A stretch of DNA of 52,836 nucleotides from Deltaproteobacteria bacterium. GTDB taxonomy: Bacteria; Myxococcota_A; UBA796; UBA9615. The notes under the pieces are model-generated. The model saw only the letters and a list, made by a program, of their open reading frames with translations. It made no database searches and was not told where the DNA came from. Positions 13,631 to 22,097 of this stretch are shown in pieces. Each line of letters starts with the position of its first letter. Position 1 is the first letter of the stretch. The translations under genes and the position numbers were made by a program. The stretch lies in the NCBI GenBank assembly GCA_023954745.1, contig JAGSHC010000012.1, forward strand, positions 1 to 52,836. Reading direction: 5' to 3'.

Positions 13631-14115
13631 TGGTTCGGCTCCTGATCGTCTGCCTCGGCAACATCTGCCGGTCCCCCATCGCCCACGGCGTGCTGCGCGA
13701 GCGCATCGCGGCGCGGGGATTGGACAGCCGCGTGAGCGTCGATTCCTGCGGGACGTCCAGCTACCACAACGGTGAGCAGGCCGACCCCAACACCCGGCGC
13801 GTGGCCGCGCGTCGCGGCGTGGACATCGAGTGGCACCGCTCCCGCCAGCTCCTGGACTCCGACTTCTACGAGTTCGAGGTGCTCATCGCCATGGACGGCA
13901 GCAACGAGGCCGACATCCGGGACCGACTCCCGCCCAACAGCGACGTGGTGATACGGCGATACATGGAGTTCGTTCCGGGCGCCCCCGGGCCGGACATGCC
14001 CGACCCGTACTACGGTGGTGCCTCCGGCTTCGAGCGCGTACAGGACTTCGTCGAAGCTGGTGCCGACCCGTTGATCGACTGGGCGCTGACTCTTGCCGCA
14101 GACGGATCCTCCTGA
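13630..14115 (+). CDS. Low-molecular-weight protein-tyrosine phosphatase
   Basis: The N-terminus VRLLIVCLGNICRSPIA holds the CX5R phosphate-binding loop (Cys8, Arg14) of LMW-PTPs, and the C-terminal part has MPDPYYGG with the general-acid Asp. The 161-residue length is normal. Such enzymes dephosphorylate Tyr on bacterial Tyr kinases, often in exopolysaccharide loci; others act as arsenate reductases. No Tyr kinase lies in this window. The ATG overlaps the stop of the MopE-type gene by one base (TGATG), and the 3' end overlaps the next gene by 23 bp, so it sits inside a compact operon. Confidence 0.9.
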   Translation: MVRLLIVCLGNICRSPIAHGVLRERIAARGLDSRVSVDSCGTSSYHNGEQADPNTRRVAARRGVDIEWHRSRQLLDSDFYEFEVLIAMDGSNEADIRDRLPPNSDVVIRRYMEFVPGAPGPDMPDPYYGGASGFERVQDFVEAGADPLIDWALTLAADGSS

Positions 14116-15532
14116 ATCAGCACCGACGCCAGGCTGGGCCTGGTTCGTCGCGCTGTTCGTCTCCCTCGTCGTCACCTGGCTCGTCGCGCGCGGCGCGCTG
14201 GGTCGCTCGATGCAGATGTTGTGGCCTTGGGGCTCCGACGCGGGCTACTTCCTCCAGCGTGTCTGGCAGGGAGCGCACGACGCCTTCGCCGAGCGCACGC
14301 TGATCTGGAACGAGGATGGCGCAGGAACCCACGGCGGAAAGCACCACTCCCCCATCATCTCGCTGTACGTGCCCTGGCTGGCCATGCGGCCCCGCTACGA
14401 GACGCTGCTCTGGCTCCAGGCCGCGGTGCTCGGGGCCGGCGTCCTGCCCCTGTTTGCGCTCTGTTGGCGCGTCTGCCGCGACCGGGCCACCGCCATCGCC
14501 CTCCTCATTGCGGCGGTCTCCGTCCCTGGACTGATCGCCATCGGCATTGGCGACTTCCGCCCCGTCGCGCCCGCCGTCGTGCTGGTGCCCGCCCTCGTTG
14601 GAGCCGCGGTCTTCGGTCCCTGGCCTGCCGCCTTCGCGGCCACGGTCCTCGCGTGCAGCACGCGCGAGGAGGTGGCGCCCTTCGTCCTGGCGATGCTTCC
14701 CCTGCTGGTGAGCGAGCGCACGCGCCGGGCCTCCGGCACGCCGGGCTGGGGCGCGTGGCGTGTCCCGCTGCTGGCGGTGGGTGTGCCCGCCGTCCTTTGG
14801 ATGTTCGGCACCGGCTGGCGCGCCGAGTTGCTCAATCCCATGGCGTCCATCCCCGGCCTCGAGCTTGGAGAGCGACCCCTGTGGACGGTGCCGCTCCGGC
14901 TCGGAGGCCTGCTCGTTGGCGACTTGCTGGGCAACGTCGTGGACTCGCCCCGCATGATCGTGCGCCAGGTCCAGGTCGCTGGGCTGGCGGTTCTCCTGCT
15001 CGCGCTCCGCCCCTGGGCAGCGCTCCCGATGCTCGTCATGTGGCTGGGAGGCTGCCTCGCCGCGGGTGTCGTGAACCCTGGCCAGATCCACTACTACGCC
15101 CCACTGGTCGGCCTGTCCGTCGCGCTGGTTCCCCTTGGTCTCGGTCGCGAAGGCCCGGCTGGGCAGAAGCGAGCGCGCGCGGCAGCCACGGCGATGCTGG
15201 TCCTGCACCTGGCCCTGCCGTGGTTCCAGGGCCCGGTGTCCGTACGAGAGGCGCTTTGGCTGGCCGGGCAAGAGCGCCTCCCGGAGTGGCAACTCGCAGA
15301 GGGCATCGCCGACAACGACCGCGTGCTCGCCTCGGACTGGCTCCTCCCCACGATGACCCCGCGGCAGGACGTCTGGCTCACGGGAGACCTGAACGACCGG
15401 GGCTTCGATCCGAGCGACTACGACGTCGCGCTCCTCGTGCCCGACGACCCCTGGATGGACCGCATCGCCGCCGCGGGCTTCGTGGAGGTGGACCGACGAC
15501 GCCAGGGTGTGCTCCTGCGGCGCGAGCAGTGA
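14093..15532 (+). CDS. DUF2079-type multi-span membrane protein (GT-C-like)
   Basis: About ten hydrophobic spans fill the first ~370 residues. After the first span comes SDAGYFLQRVWQGAHDAF, and further on NEDGAGTHGGKHHSP, which resemble the conserved first loop of DUF2079 membrane proteins, proposed to be GT-C-type glycosyltransferases with acidic or His residues facing outward. The C-terminal ~100 residues form a soluble domain (ADNDRVLASDWLLP, DYDVALLVPDD). A TTG at 14093 is the likely start: it overlaps the phosphatase gene and is needed to include the first span. The substrate is unknown; a lipid-linked sugar is the family's expected donor. Confidence 0.7.
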   Translation: MPQTDPPESAPTPGWAWFVALFVSLVVTWLVARGALGRSMQMLWPWGSDAGYFLQRVWQGAHDAFAERTLIWNEDGAGTHGGKHHSPIISLYVPWLAMRPRYETLLWLQAAVLGAGVLPLFALCWRVCRDRATAIALLIAAVSVPGLIAIGIGDFRPVAPAVVLVPALVGAAVFGPWPAAFAATVLACSTREEVAPFVLAMLPLLVSERTRRASGTPGWGAWRVPLLAVGVPAVLWMFGTGWRAELLNPMASIPGLELGERPLWTVPLRLGGLLVGDLLGNVVDSPRMIVRQVQVAGLAVLLLALRPWAALPMLVMWLGGCLAAGVVNPGQIHYYAPLVGLSVALVPLGLGREGPAGQKRARAAATAMLVLHLALPWFQGPVSVREALWLAGQERLPEWQLAEGIADNDRVLASDWLLPTMTPRQDVWLTGDLNDRGFDPSDYDVALLVPDDPWMDRIAAAGFVEVDRRRQGVLLRREQ

Positions 15533-15551
15533 ACTGGTGGGGGGCGGTCAC

Positions 15552-16418
15552 GTGAGCCTGCATGAGGCTCTGCGGTTGAGCGACCTCGATCGGCTCGTCC
15601 CTGTCTCCGGGGGAGACATCAACGAGGCGTTCCGCGTGGAACTCTCTGACGGCTCCCGCCTCTTCGCCAAGACCCACGCCAGCCCCCCCGCGGGCATGTT
15701 CGAGGCTGAGGCGGCCGGCCTGGCCGCGCTTCGTGACGCGAGTGACGGGCGCCTTCTCGTCCCCGAGGTCGTGTCCGTGGGTCCCTCCCACCTCGCGCTG
15801 GAGTGGATGGGGGACCGAGGCGGAGACGCGGCCTCCGGTCCCGCCGCCGAGCGCCTGGGGCGGGGACTCGCCCACATCCACCAGCAATCTCATCCCCGTG
15901 GGTTCGGCTTCGCCGAGGACAACTGGATCGGCACGCTGCCTCAGCCCAACGCGTGGGTTGCGAAGGAGTCGGGGGCCTCCACGTTCTTCGCTGAGCGTCG
16001 CCTGCTCCCGCAGCTCGAGCTCGCGACGTCGAGCAGGGTTCTCCCCGTCGGGGCCGCCGCGAGGGTGGAGGCGGTCTGCGCGCGCCTCGACGACCTCCTG
16101 CCCGAGGAGCCCTCGGGCCTCATTCACGGTGACCTCTGGGGAGGCAACTGGACCACCGACCACGCGGGCCGTCCCTGGATCTTCGACCCCGCCGTCGCCT
16201 TCGCGCCGCGCGAACAGGAGTTGGCGTTCACCCAGCTCTTCGGGGGCTTTCCTGCCTCGTTCTACGCGGCCTACCGCGAGGTCTGGCCGCTCGCGCCCGG
16301 CTTCGCCGAGCGGGTCGACCTGTGGAACCTCTACCCGCTCCTGGTCCACGCCAACCTCTTCGGAGGCTCCTACGGAACCCAGGTGGATCGCATCGCGCGG
16401 CGCTACGCCCCGGTCTAG
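15552..16418 (+). CDS. Fructosamine kinase / ketosamine-3-kinase family protein
   Basis: The protein has an aminoglycoside-kinase-like fold: VSGGDINEAFRVEL (nucleotide loop), LFAKTH (Lys), then LIHGDLWGGNW (catalytic loop) and FDPAVAFAPREQELAF (metal-binding Asp and the segment typical of FN3K relatives). The GTG at 15552 is preceded by a G-rich ribosome-binding region and gives a 288-residue protein, the usual family length; an earlier ATG at 15507 lies inside the preceding gene. Known members phosphorylate sugars attached to amines and so help reverse protein glycation. It sits 19 bp after the DUF2079 gene and 9 bp before the acyltransferase gene, in one operon. Confidence 0.88.
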   Translation: MSLHEALRLSDLDRLVPVSGGDINEAFRVELSDGSRLFAKTHASPPAGMFEAEAAGLAALRDASDGRLLVPEVVSVGPSHLALEWMGDRGGDAASGPAAERLGRGLAHIHQQSHPRGFGFAEDNWIGTLPQPNAWVAKESGASTFFAERRLLPQLELATSSRVLPVGAAARVEAVCARLDDLLPEEPSGLIHGDLWGGNWTTDHAGRPWIFDPAVAFAPREQELAFTQLFGGFPASFYAAYREVWPLAPGFAERVDLWNLYPLLVHANLFGGSYGTQVDRIARRYAPV

Positions 16419-16427
16419 GTTGGGCAG

Positions 16428-17267
16428 ATGGGCGTCCCTCTCACTTTCCGACTGATGGAGAAGCGGTATCTGACCCCCGAGCTGCGCGCGCACCTCGAGG
16501 GATTGGAGATCGCCGACACTGGCCACGGCTTCGACAGCTTTGGCCTCAACGAGGAGTGGATCCGAGCGGGGGCCGGTGTGTTCGCGCCGCTCTACGACAG
16601 CTGGTTCCGCGTCGACTCCACGGGCATCGAGCACGTCCCCACGGAGGGCGGCGCGGTCCTCGCCGCGAACCACGCCGGCACCATCCCCATCGACGGGATG
16701 ATGATCTGGAATGACGTCCTCCGAAAGACCACCCCACCGCGGGTCGTCCGCACCGTGATGGACCACTTCGTGAACCTGCTGCCGGCCATCAGCATCATCT
16801 TCGGGCGGTGCGGGGCGGTGGGCGGAAGCCGGGGCAACTTCCACGAGCTGCTCGAGCGAGGAGAGCTCATCAGCGTGTTCCCCGAGGGGCTTCCGGCCAT
16901 CGGGAAGCCATGGAGCGACCGCTACACCCTGTGCGACTGGCGACAGGGCCACGCCGAGATGGCGATTCGCCACGGGGTGCCCATCGTGCCCATCGGGGTC
17001 ATCGGGTCGGAGGAGCAGCTCCCCACCCTGATGCGCCTGCCGATTCACCTCTTCGGGCTGCCGTACCTCCCGATCCCGGCGAGCCCGGTCCCGCTGCCGA
17101 CGAAGTACCACATCTACTACGGCGAGCCGATCCCGGTGCACGAGGACTACCGACGCGACCAGGCGGACGACGCCGACGTGGTGCGAGAGGCGTCCGAGCG
17201 GGTGAAGGCCGCCGTCGCGGGCCTGCTCCAGCGGGGCCTGAGCGAGCGCACGGGGGTGTTCCGATGA
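16428..17267 (+). CDS. PlsC-like acyltransferase
   Basis: A 279-residue 1-acylglycerol-3-phosphate acyltransferase-like protein. Its catalytic block is AANHAGTIPIDGMM, with the His and Asp further apart than in the usual NHxxxxD, as in the DGAT/lysophospholipid group. Further motifs are GRCGAVGGSRGNF and SVFPEGLPAIGKP (the FPEG acceptor motif). There is no transmembrane span of the long type, so it is probably a peripheral inner-membrane enzyme. Its last bases overlap the SDR gene (ATGA). Pairs of this acyltransferase with an SDR are seen in actinobacteria and myxobacteria, suggesting joint lipid modification; the substrate is not known. Confidence 0.85.
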   Translation: MGVPLTFRLMEKRYLTPELRAHLEGLEIADTGHGFDSFGLNEEWIRAGAGVFAPLYDSWFRVDSTGIEHVPTEGGAVLAANHAGTIPIDGMMIWNDVLRKTTPPRVVRTVMDHFVNLLPAISIIFGRCGAVGGSRGNFHELLERGELISVFPEGLPAIGKPWSDRYTLCDWRQGHAEMAIRHGVPIVPIGVIGSEEQLPTLMRLPIHLFGLPYLPIPASPVPLPTKYHIYYGEPIPVHEDYRRDQADDADVVREASERVKAAVAGLLQRGLSERTGVFR

Positions 17268-18226
17268 GTCGCAGCGTCCTCGTCACCGGAGCCACCACGC
17301 CCCTGGGTGTGGCGTTCGTGAACTCCCTCCTCGCGGACCCCGAGGTCAGCAACGTGCTCGCCCTCGGCGTCGAGGAGCGGCCCGCCGCCCTCGTAGAGCA
17401 CCCGGAGCTCACCTACGCGCGCAGCGACCTTCGGCGTCCTCGCCACATCCGACGGCTGCTGTCGGGGCCGGTGCGCGAGCTGGGCATCGACACCATCGTG
17501 CACACGGCTCTGCATCGCTCCGCGCGGGACGAAGGCGGAGCCATCCACAAGCTCAACGTGGAGAGCACGCGCCTGCTGCTTCGGCTGGCGGCGGCGAGCG
17601 AGCACATCAAGCACTTCGTCTACCGGTCCGACGCCACGGTCTATCGCGTACGGGTCTCGGCCCCTCAGGTCCTGCGAGAGGACCACGCCCTCGAGCTCAC
17701 CCCCGACGCCCCTCAGTGGGTGCGCGACCGCGTCGAGGGCGACGTCATCGTGTGCACCCACATGGGCCTGGTGGACCTGCGCATCATGGTGCTGCGGTGT
17801 GCGGAGATCCTCGCGCCCAACATGGGCTCGCAGTTGGCGGACTGGCTCGGCTCGCGCATGACCCTGCGGCCCATGGGCTTCGACCCCATGGTGAACCTGC
17901 TCTCTCTGGGCGATGCATCCGAGGCCATGAGGCTGGCCGTGCATAGCGACAAGCAGGCAATCCTCAACGTGCCCGGGGCCGACACGCTGCCCATCTCCCG
18001 GGTCGCCGAGCGGAACGGTCGCCGCTGCGTCGACGTCCCCGGGCCGCTGATGGGCCCGCTGTACCGTCTTCGCGGGCGCGCCCGGAAGGGTGACTTCCGG
18101 TACGACCTGAACCACAACCGCTTCCACTTCAGCATGGTGCTCGACGGCCGACGAGCCAGCGAAGTCCTGGGCTATCAGCCCAGCCACCCCCTGCAGTGGC
18201 CCGCGGTTCCCGCGATTCGCGGGTAG
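17264..18226 (+). CDS. NAD-dependent epimerase/dehydratase-like SDR
   Basis: The protein starts MSRSVLVTGATTPLGVAFV, an extended-SDR nucleotide-binding loop (TGATTPLG). It continues with IDTIVHTALHRS (the HxA position), and HKLNVESTRLLLRLAAAS, typical of the family. The Tyr-x-x-x-Lys pair is not clear: VYRSDATVYRVR has no Lys at the expected place, so catalysis may be altered or absent. The C-terminus (RNRF and GYQPSHPL region) resembles atypical SDRs. The start overlaps the acyltransferase stop, and the two are probably co-translated. It ends 16 bp before the convergent methyltransferase gene. Confidence 0.8.
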   Translation: MSRSVLVTGATTPLGVAFVNSLLADPEVSNVLALGVEERPAALVEHPELTYARSDLRRPRHIRRLLSGPVRELGIDTIVHTALHRSARDEGGAIHKLNVESTRLLLRLAAASEHIKHFVYRSDATVYRVRVSAPQVLREDHALELTPDAPQWVRDRVEGDVIVCTHMGLVDLRIMVLRCAEILAPNMGSQLADWLGSRMTLRPMGFDPMVNLLSLGDASEAMRLAVHSDKQAILNVPGADTLPISRVAERNGRRCVDVPGPLMGPLYRLRGRARKGDFRYDLNHNRFHFSMVLDGRRASEVLGYQPSHPLQWPAVPAIRG

Positions 18227-18242
18227 AGAGCGTCGCCGGGCT

Positions 18243-20042
18243 TCAGCTCTTGCGCGCCAACTGGCGGTAGGTGTTGCTCGCGCCGGTGCTGGTGAGCAGG
18301 CCCGCCCCGTAGCGGTCGAACAGCACTCCGACGAGGAGCAGCGGTCCCCCGAGACCCCACACCATGCTGTTCCAGACCCGCCGCCCCAGCGTCGCCGGGG
18401 GGAGCCACGGGAACTCCGGGGTGGGTGAGAGGGTGGCAAGGATGGAGACCGCCCCGAGGATGCCCTCGGTGGGGAGATGCGCCTCGGCTCGCTGGTTCGC
18501 GATGGGCTCGAGGCCGCTCTCTCGCATGACCCGCTGCAGCATCTCGATCTGCACGAAGTGCTGGTGCTGAGGCTGGAACCACGGGAGCCAGAACCGCTTC
18601 GCCATGCGCCCGAACCACGAAGATGGGTCGGGCACCTCGATGAGGAGCAGGCCGCCAGGCCGCAGCACCGTCGCCGCCGCTTCCACCTCGGCCCGGGGGT
18701 CGCGGGTGTGCTCCAGGTAGTGGCTCATGGACACGACGTCGTACTGCTCGGCGAGACGCTCGGCCATCTCGGGGAAGAGCCCGGTGTGCGCGGTGTCCAG
18801 CCAGCCCCGGCGCCGCGCGTCCTCCACGCCGTCCGACATGTCCAGGCCATCGACCCGCGCATCGGGAAGCCGCTCCTTCACTGCCTGGCAGAGGTGCCCG
18901 TGCCCGCAGCCCACGTCGAGCCAGCTCGTGGGCTCCCCGTGGGCGAGCACGAACTCCGCGCGAGGACCGTAGGGCTGCCCCTCGGAGTCGAAGAGCAGCT
19001 CGATGCCGTCCTCCCCGAGCCCGTCGTAGAAGTCGCGGTAGTAGAAGTTCAGGCCCTCGATGGAGAGGCGCGGGTTCTGGAAGATGTGTCCGCAGCCATC
19101 GCAGGCGTCCAGCCGGAACGTGCCCGGCTTGCCCTGCCAGAGGTCCCCCACCTCGAGGTGCTGCTTCAGGGTCGCGGCGTCGCACATGGGGCAGCTGGTC
19201 CGCGCGGGCTCGAAGAAGTGGTCCGTCCCGTTGCGCACTGCGTCGGCGTACCAGGACCGCAGCGGGGCCGCGTCCTCGGCCATCAGCCGGCGGGGACGTT
19301 GGAGCAGGGTACGCAGCCAGCGCGCGAAGATGTCGAGCCAGCGAACGGCCCCCTCTACCAAGACGCCCGACGGCGCGGGACGCAGCGGACTCCCCACGAG
19401 GGCCAGGGGCACCGCGAGGTGCAGCATCGCCACGGCGATCCAGCCAACCACTGGCGCGAAGAACGGCCCGGCGGCGACCAGGCCCAGCATCAGGGGGATG
19501 GAGAACACCGTGTAGAGGTCCGTGCCGTAGGCCTGACCCACGGTGGCGCGGTCGTCGAAGGGGTTGTCGTCGAGGCGGGACCGCGGGGCGCGCACGTAGC
19601 CGACGCTCCCGTAGCGGGCGAGCCGGCGAGCGAGCTGCACGTGCCTGGCGGCATCGGCGCGTGCGGGCTCTACGTCCTGACGCGCGCGGTCCAGCACCTC
19701 GGAGCGCACGAGCAAGGCGAAGGCCGTGCCACCGCTCCCGCCAGAGGTCGACCCGCTGCGGAGCACTCCGTCGATGAGCTGGCCGATGGTCATGCCGTAG
19801 GACGCCGGGGCGGCGCCGGGCAGCAGGTGCACGATGTCCAAGCCTCGAGCCGTCATGTCGGAGCGCGCCGCTGCGATGTCCGCGGGGTGAATGCGCGCAT
19901 CCGGCGTCGCCACGAGGGTGGTGGCAGGAGGCTCATGGTGCAGATGAGGGAGCGGCACCGCCCGCAAACCCCGGCGCGCGCTCAGCCCGATGACGAGCAG
20001 GCGGGCAGCGACGATCGTCCAGAGGAGGAGGGCCCAGAGCAT
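18243..20042 (-). CDS. Membrane-anchored SAM methyltransferase with zinc ribbon
   Basis: The 599-residue protein has three parts. Residues 1-~265 carry an N-terminal hydrophobic span, a ~150-residue region reminiscent of a decayed family-2 glycosyltransferase (no DxD seen), and two membrane spans near 185-232. Next is a CPMC/CDGCG four-Cys zinc-ribbon, as in class I C-methyltransferases of the Methyltransf_23 type. Then the Rossmann domain: SWLDVGCGHGHL, DGLDMSDGV, SMSHYLEHTRDP, LRPGGLLLIEVPDP. A hydrophobic segment closes the protein (LLLVGVLFDRYGAG). It probably methylates a membrane-linked sugar or lipid. It converges on the SDR gene. Confidence 0.8.
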   Translation of the reverse strand: MLWALLLWTIVAARLLVIGLSARRGLRAVPLPHLHHEPPATTLVATPDARIHPADIAAARSDMTARGLDIVHLLPGAAPASYGMTIGQLIDGVLRSGSTSGGSGGTAFALLVRSEVLDRARQDVEPARADAARHVQLARRLARYGSVGYVRAPRSRLDDNPFDDRATVGQAYGTDLYTVFSIPLMLGLVAAGPFFAPVVGWIAVAMLHLAVPLALVGSPLRPAPSGVLVEGAVRWLDIFARWLRTLLQRPRRLMAEDAAPLRSWYADAVRNGTDHFFEPARTSCPMCDAATLKQHLEVGDLWQGKPGTFRLDACDGCGHIFQNPRLSIEGLNFYYRDFYDGLGEDGIELLFDSEGQPYGPRAEFVLAHGEPTSWLDVGCGHGHLCQAVKERLPDARVDGLDMSDGVEDARRRGWLDTAHTGLFPEMAERLAEQYDVVSMSHYLEHTRDPRAEVEAAATVLRPGGLLLIEVPDPSSWFGRMAKRFWLPWFQPQHQHFVQIEMLQRVMRESGLEPIANQRAEAHLPTEGILGAVSILATLSPTPEFPWLPPATLGRRVWNSMVWGLGGPLLLVGVLFDRYGAGLLTSTGASNTYRQLARKS

Positions 20043-20054
20043 GGACCCCGGATG

Positions 20055-21125
20055 CTACTCGGTCTGGCCGTCCAGTGGCTGCGCGGGCACGTGGTACTCG
20101 ATCTCGATGCGGTCTCCTGGGCGCGGCAGGGTGTCGAGCTTCGTGAAGCGAATCGTGTTGTCGACCTCGTAGTACTCCCAGTCCCACACCGTGTTGGTGT
20201 TCACCCGCACCGTCAGCGTTTCGAGATGGGGAACCTCGGTCAGCTCGAATGCGTCGAGCAGCCCAGCGGCCCGTAGGCCCACGCGGCCGAGCAAGTCGCC
20301 CCAGTCCTCCTCGCAGATGGAGCCGATCGTGCCGCCCGTCGCGAGGGCCGCCTCGAGGTAGCCGTCTCCCCGGTCTGCGCCATCGCCGCCGGCCGGGCCA
20401 CCGCCGCCACCCTCAGGCTGGTTGCAGCCTTCTGGATCGTCGAAGCCGTCGGGGCTCACGCCCACGATCACGGAGAGGTCGGCCATGCGCTGGCCGGTGG
20501 GGCCCTTGAGCTCGTTCATCCAGTCGGCGAACTCCTCCCACTCGACGACGTCCTCCCCGGCGGACTGCTCCCGCTCGGAGTAGTCGGGCTCGTCAGAGAC
20601 CACGATGACCGCGAGGTGGGCCGAGCTGCGCAGGAAGCCGGAGTTGACCGTGCCCCCCAGGACCTCGATCGCTTCGTAGGCCGCGGTGAGACCCTTCTCG
20701 TCCGAGTGGTTGTCGTCGATGCCCATCAGGGCACGGTCCACGAACAGCTGCCCAGGCTCGGGATCCGCCTCGGTGATGACCTTCGGCTCCCCCACCATCA
20801 CACCGTCGAGGCCCTGGCTGTCCTCCTCGCCGATGTTGGTCGAGGTGACCGCGAGGTTGAACGCCAGCTGCCGCTCGACGAAGAACTCGATGAACGAGGG
20901 GAAGTTCGCAGCGAGCGCTGCTTGCTCGTCCTCCATGGAGCACGAGGTGTCAATCACCCAGAGGACGTCTGCCGTGCTCGGCTCGAGCTGCTCGAAGTAC
21001 TCGATCCGCTGCGTGTCCGTGCCCCGAAAACCGCGGTTGAAGTCGTCGAGCGTGCATCCCGAAAGGAGAGAGAGAAGGAGGCTGCCCAGGAGTGCCCCGC
21101 CGATGGTCGTGCCCCGCGCGTTCAT
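20055..21125 (-). CDS. von Willebrand factor A domain lipoprotein
   Basis: The ATG at 21125 starts MNARGTTIGGALLGSLL, with lipobox LLSGC and Cys24. The vWA domain follows with VLWVIDTSCSMEDEQ, a complete MIDAS DxSxS, and VIVVSDEPDYS further along. A Gly/Asp-rich loop (GGGGGPAGGDG) interrupts the domain, and the C-terminus is beta-rich (RVNTNTVWDWEYYEVDN). It lies 12 bp downstream of nothing on its own strand; the methyltransferase gene follows at 20042 in the same direction. The role is probably protein binding at the cell surface, with a metal at the MIDAS site; the partner is unknown. Confidence 0.85.
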   Translation of the reverse strand: MNARGTTIGGALLGSLLLSLLSGCTLDDFNRGFRGTDTQRIEYFEQLEPSTADVLWVIDTSCSMEDEQAALAANFPSFIEFFVERQLAFNLAVTSTNIGEEDSQGLDGVMVGEPKVITEADPEPGQLFVDRALMGIDDNHSDEKGLTAAYEAIEVLGGTVNSGFLRSSAHLAVIVVSDEPDYSEREQSAGEDVVEWEEFADWMNELKGPTGQRMADLSVIVGVSPDGFDDPEGCNQPEGGGGGPAGGDGADRGDGYLEAALATGGTIGSICEEDWGDLLGRVGLRAAGLLDAFELTEVPHLETLTVRVNTNTVWDWEYYEVDNTIRFTKLDTLPRPGDRIEIEYHVPAQPLDGQTE

Positions 21126-21555
21126 GAGTCCAGAAGACCTCTGGTCAGCCTCGATCGCAAGGAACTTCCTCTGTTCGCCCGGGCACGTTCGTGCCCGACC
21201 GAGAGAAGCGAAGGGATGGCTGGCTCCTCGCCCCCTTTCAGAGCCTTGCAAGGGGCGACATGGGGGCGTCTGGCGAGGGCGCCGTTGACCCCGAGATGGC
21301 GTCAAGTAGTGGGGGCTGCGGCGCACCCCACGCCCGTTGACCCCGAGATGGCGTCAAGTAGTGGGGGCTGCGGCGCACCCCACGCCCGTTGACCCCGAAG
21401 TGGCGTCAAGTAGTGGGGGCTGCGGCGCACCCCACCGCCGTTGACCCCTGGGATATTGGAGCCCCCCGAAGAGCCCGGAAACAAACCTTTACGCAGGCGA
21501 AATCACCGGGAGACATCCGAGGCCCAGTCTGGATAGCGAAAGGAGCAACAACTCA
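21126..21555. other. 430-bp intergenic region with tandem repeats
   Basis: This is the only gene-free stretch over 300 bp. It lies between divergent genes, so it should carry both promoters. 21126-21282 holds no feature I can name. 21283-21438 holds three 52-bp repeats. 21439-21555 contains the start of a fourth copy and, next to the Spy-like gene, an AAAGGAG ribosome-binding site about 10 bp before the ATG. Open frames across the repeats have no sign of being real genes. Confidence 0.8.
21283..21438. repeat. Three tandem 52-bp repeats with palindromic half-sites
   Basis: Copies start at 21283, 21335 and 21387; a partial fourth begins at 21439 and fades after ~12 bp. Each unit holds TTGAC, 11 bases, GTCAA (first copy 21285-21305), then TGGGG, a GC-rich centre and CCCCA. 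The third copy differs from the others at two adjacent bases in the spacer. A 52-bp period is close to five helical turns, so the sites would fall on one face of the DNA. A cluster of regulator sites is one reading; a degenerate mobile-repeat cluster is another. Confidence 0.9.
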
Positions 21556-22026
21556 ATGCTCGGCTTCCTCTTTGGTATCGCTTTCAGCCTCTTTGTCATC
21601 AACCGCGTGCGTCGTGGGGGGTTCCGTTCGGGAGGCCGTCGCATGCGACGTCGCCGCCGCGAGTGGGTACTCGATCGACTCTCCAGCAACCTGCAGACCT
21701 CCCCCTCCCAGGACCGCGTCCTCGAAGAGGTCGTGGACGACCTCATGGACGTGATGGGTGAGGAGCGCGGCGGCTTCGCCTCGGCACGCTCCACCCTGGC
21801 GGACGTCCTGCGCGCAGACGCGTTCGACAGCAAGCCCCTCGACGAGCTGCGTGACCAGCAGGACGCGTCGGTGGGCCGGGTCCAGGACGCGGTCGCAGAT
21901 GCCCTCGCCAAGCTGCACGGAGTGCTCGATGACGAGCAGCGTCAGCGCCTGGCCCGGTTCATCTCCGAAGGCCGCCGCGGGCACCGGCGCCATCGCTGGC
22001 ACGGCCGGCACCTGCACGCCGCGTAG
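21556..22026 (+). CDS. Spy/CpxP-like envelope protein
   Basis: The 156-residue protein begins with one hydrophobic segment (LGFLFGIAFSLFVINRV) that is either a signal anchor or an inner-membrane span, then an Arg/Gly-rich patch. The remaining ~110 residues are helical, with QDRVLEEVVDDL, DELRDQQDASVGRVQDAV and LHGVLDDEQRQRLARFISEG, the last matching the LTxxQ-like repeats of Spy/CpxP and metal-sensing relatives. It ends with a His/Arg-rich tail (GHRRHRWHGRHLHAA) that could bind metal. A clear ribosome-binding site (AAAGGAG) precedes the ATG. The likely role is envelope stress or metal buffering. Confidence 0.7.
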   Translation: MLGFLFGIAFSLFVINRVRRGGFRSGGRRMRRRRREWVLDRLSSNLQTSPSQDRVLEEVVDDLMDVMGEERGGFASARSTLADVLRADAFDSKPLDELRDQQDASVGRVQDAVADALAKLHGVLDDEQRQRLARFISEGRRGHRRHRWHGRHLHAA

Positions 22027-22050
22027 TCGGTCCTCGAACGAAGGCGCAAA

Positions 22051-22080
22051 GCGCCGTCAGCGCTCAGTCGCTGGCGGCGC
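22051..22080. terminator. Bidirectional hairpin terminator
   Basis: The 12-base arms 22051-22062 and 22069-22080 pair with one G-U-type mismatch around a 6-base loop. TCTT follows on the plus strand, and AAA precedes the stem, giving TTT on the minus strand. It separates two convergent genes. Confidence 0.7.
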
Positions 22081-22097
22081 TCTTGTGCGCGCGCGAT

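Noticed and set aside
21283-21438. CRISPR array
   Set aside because: The three 52-bp copies abut each other without distinct spacers, and no cas gene is nearby.
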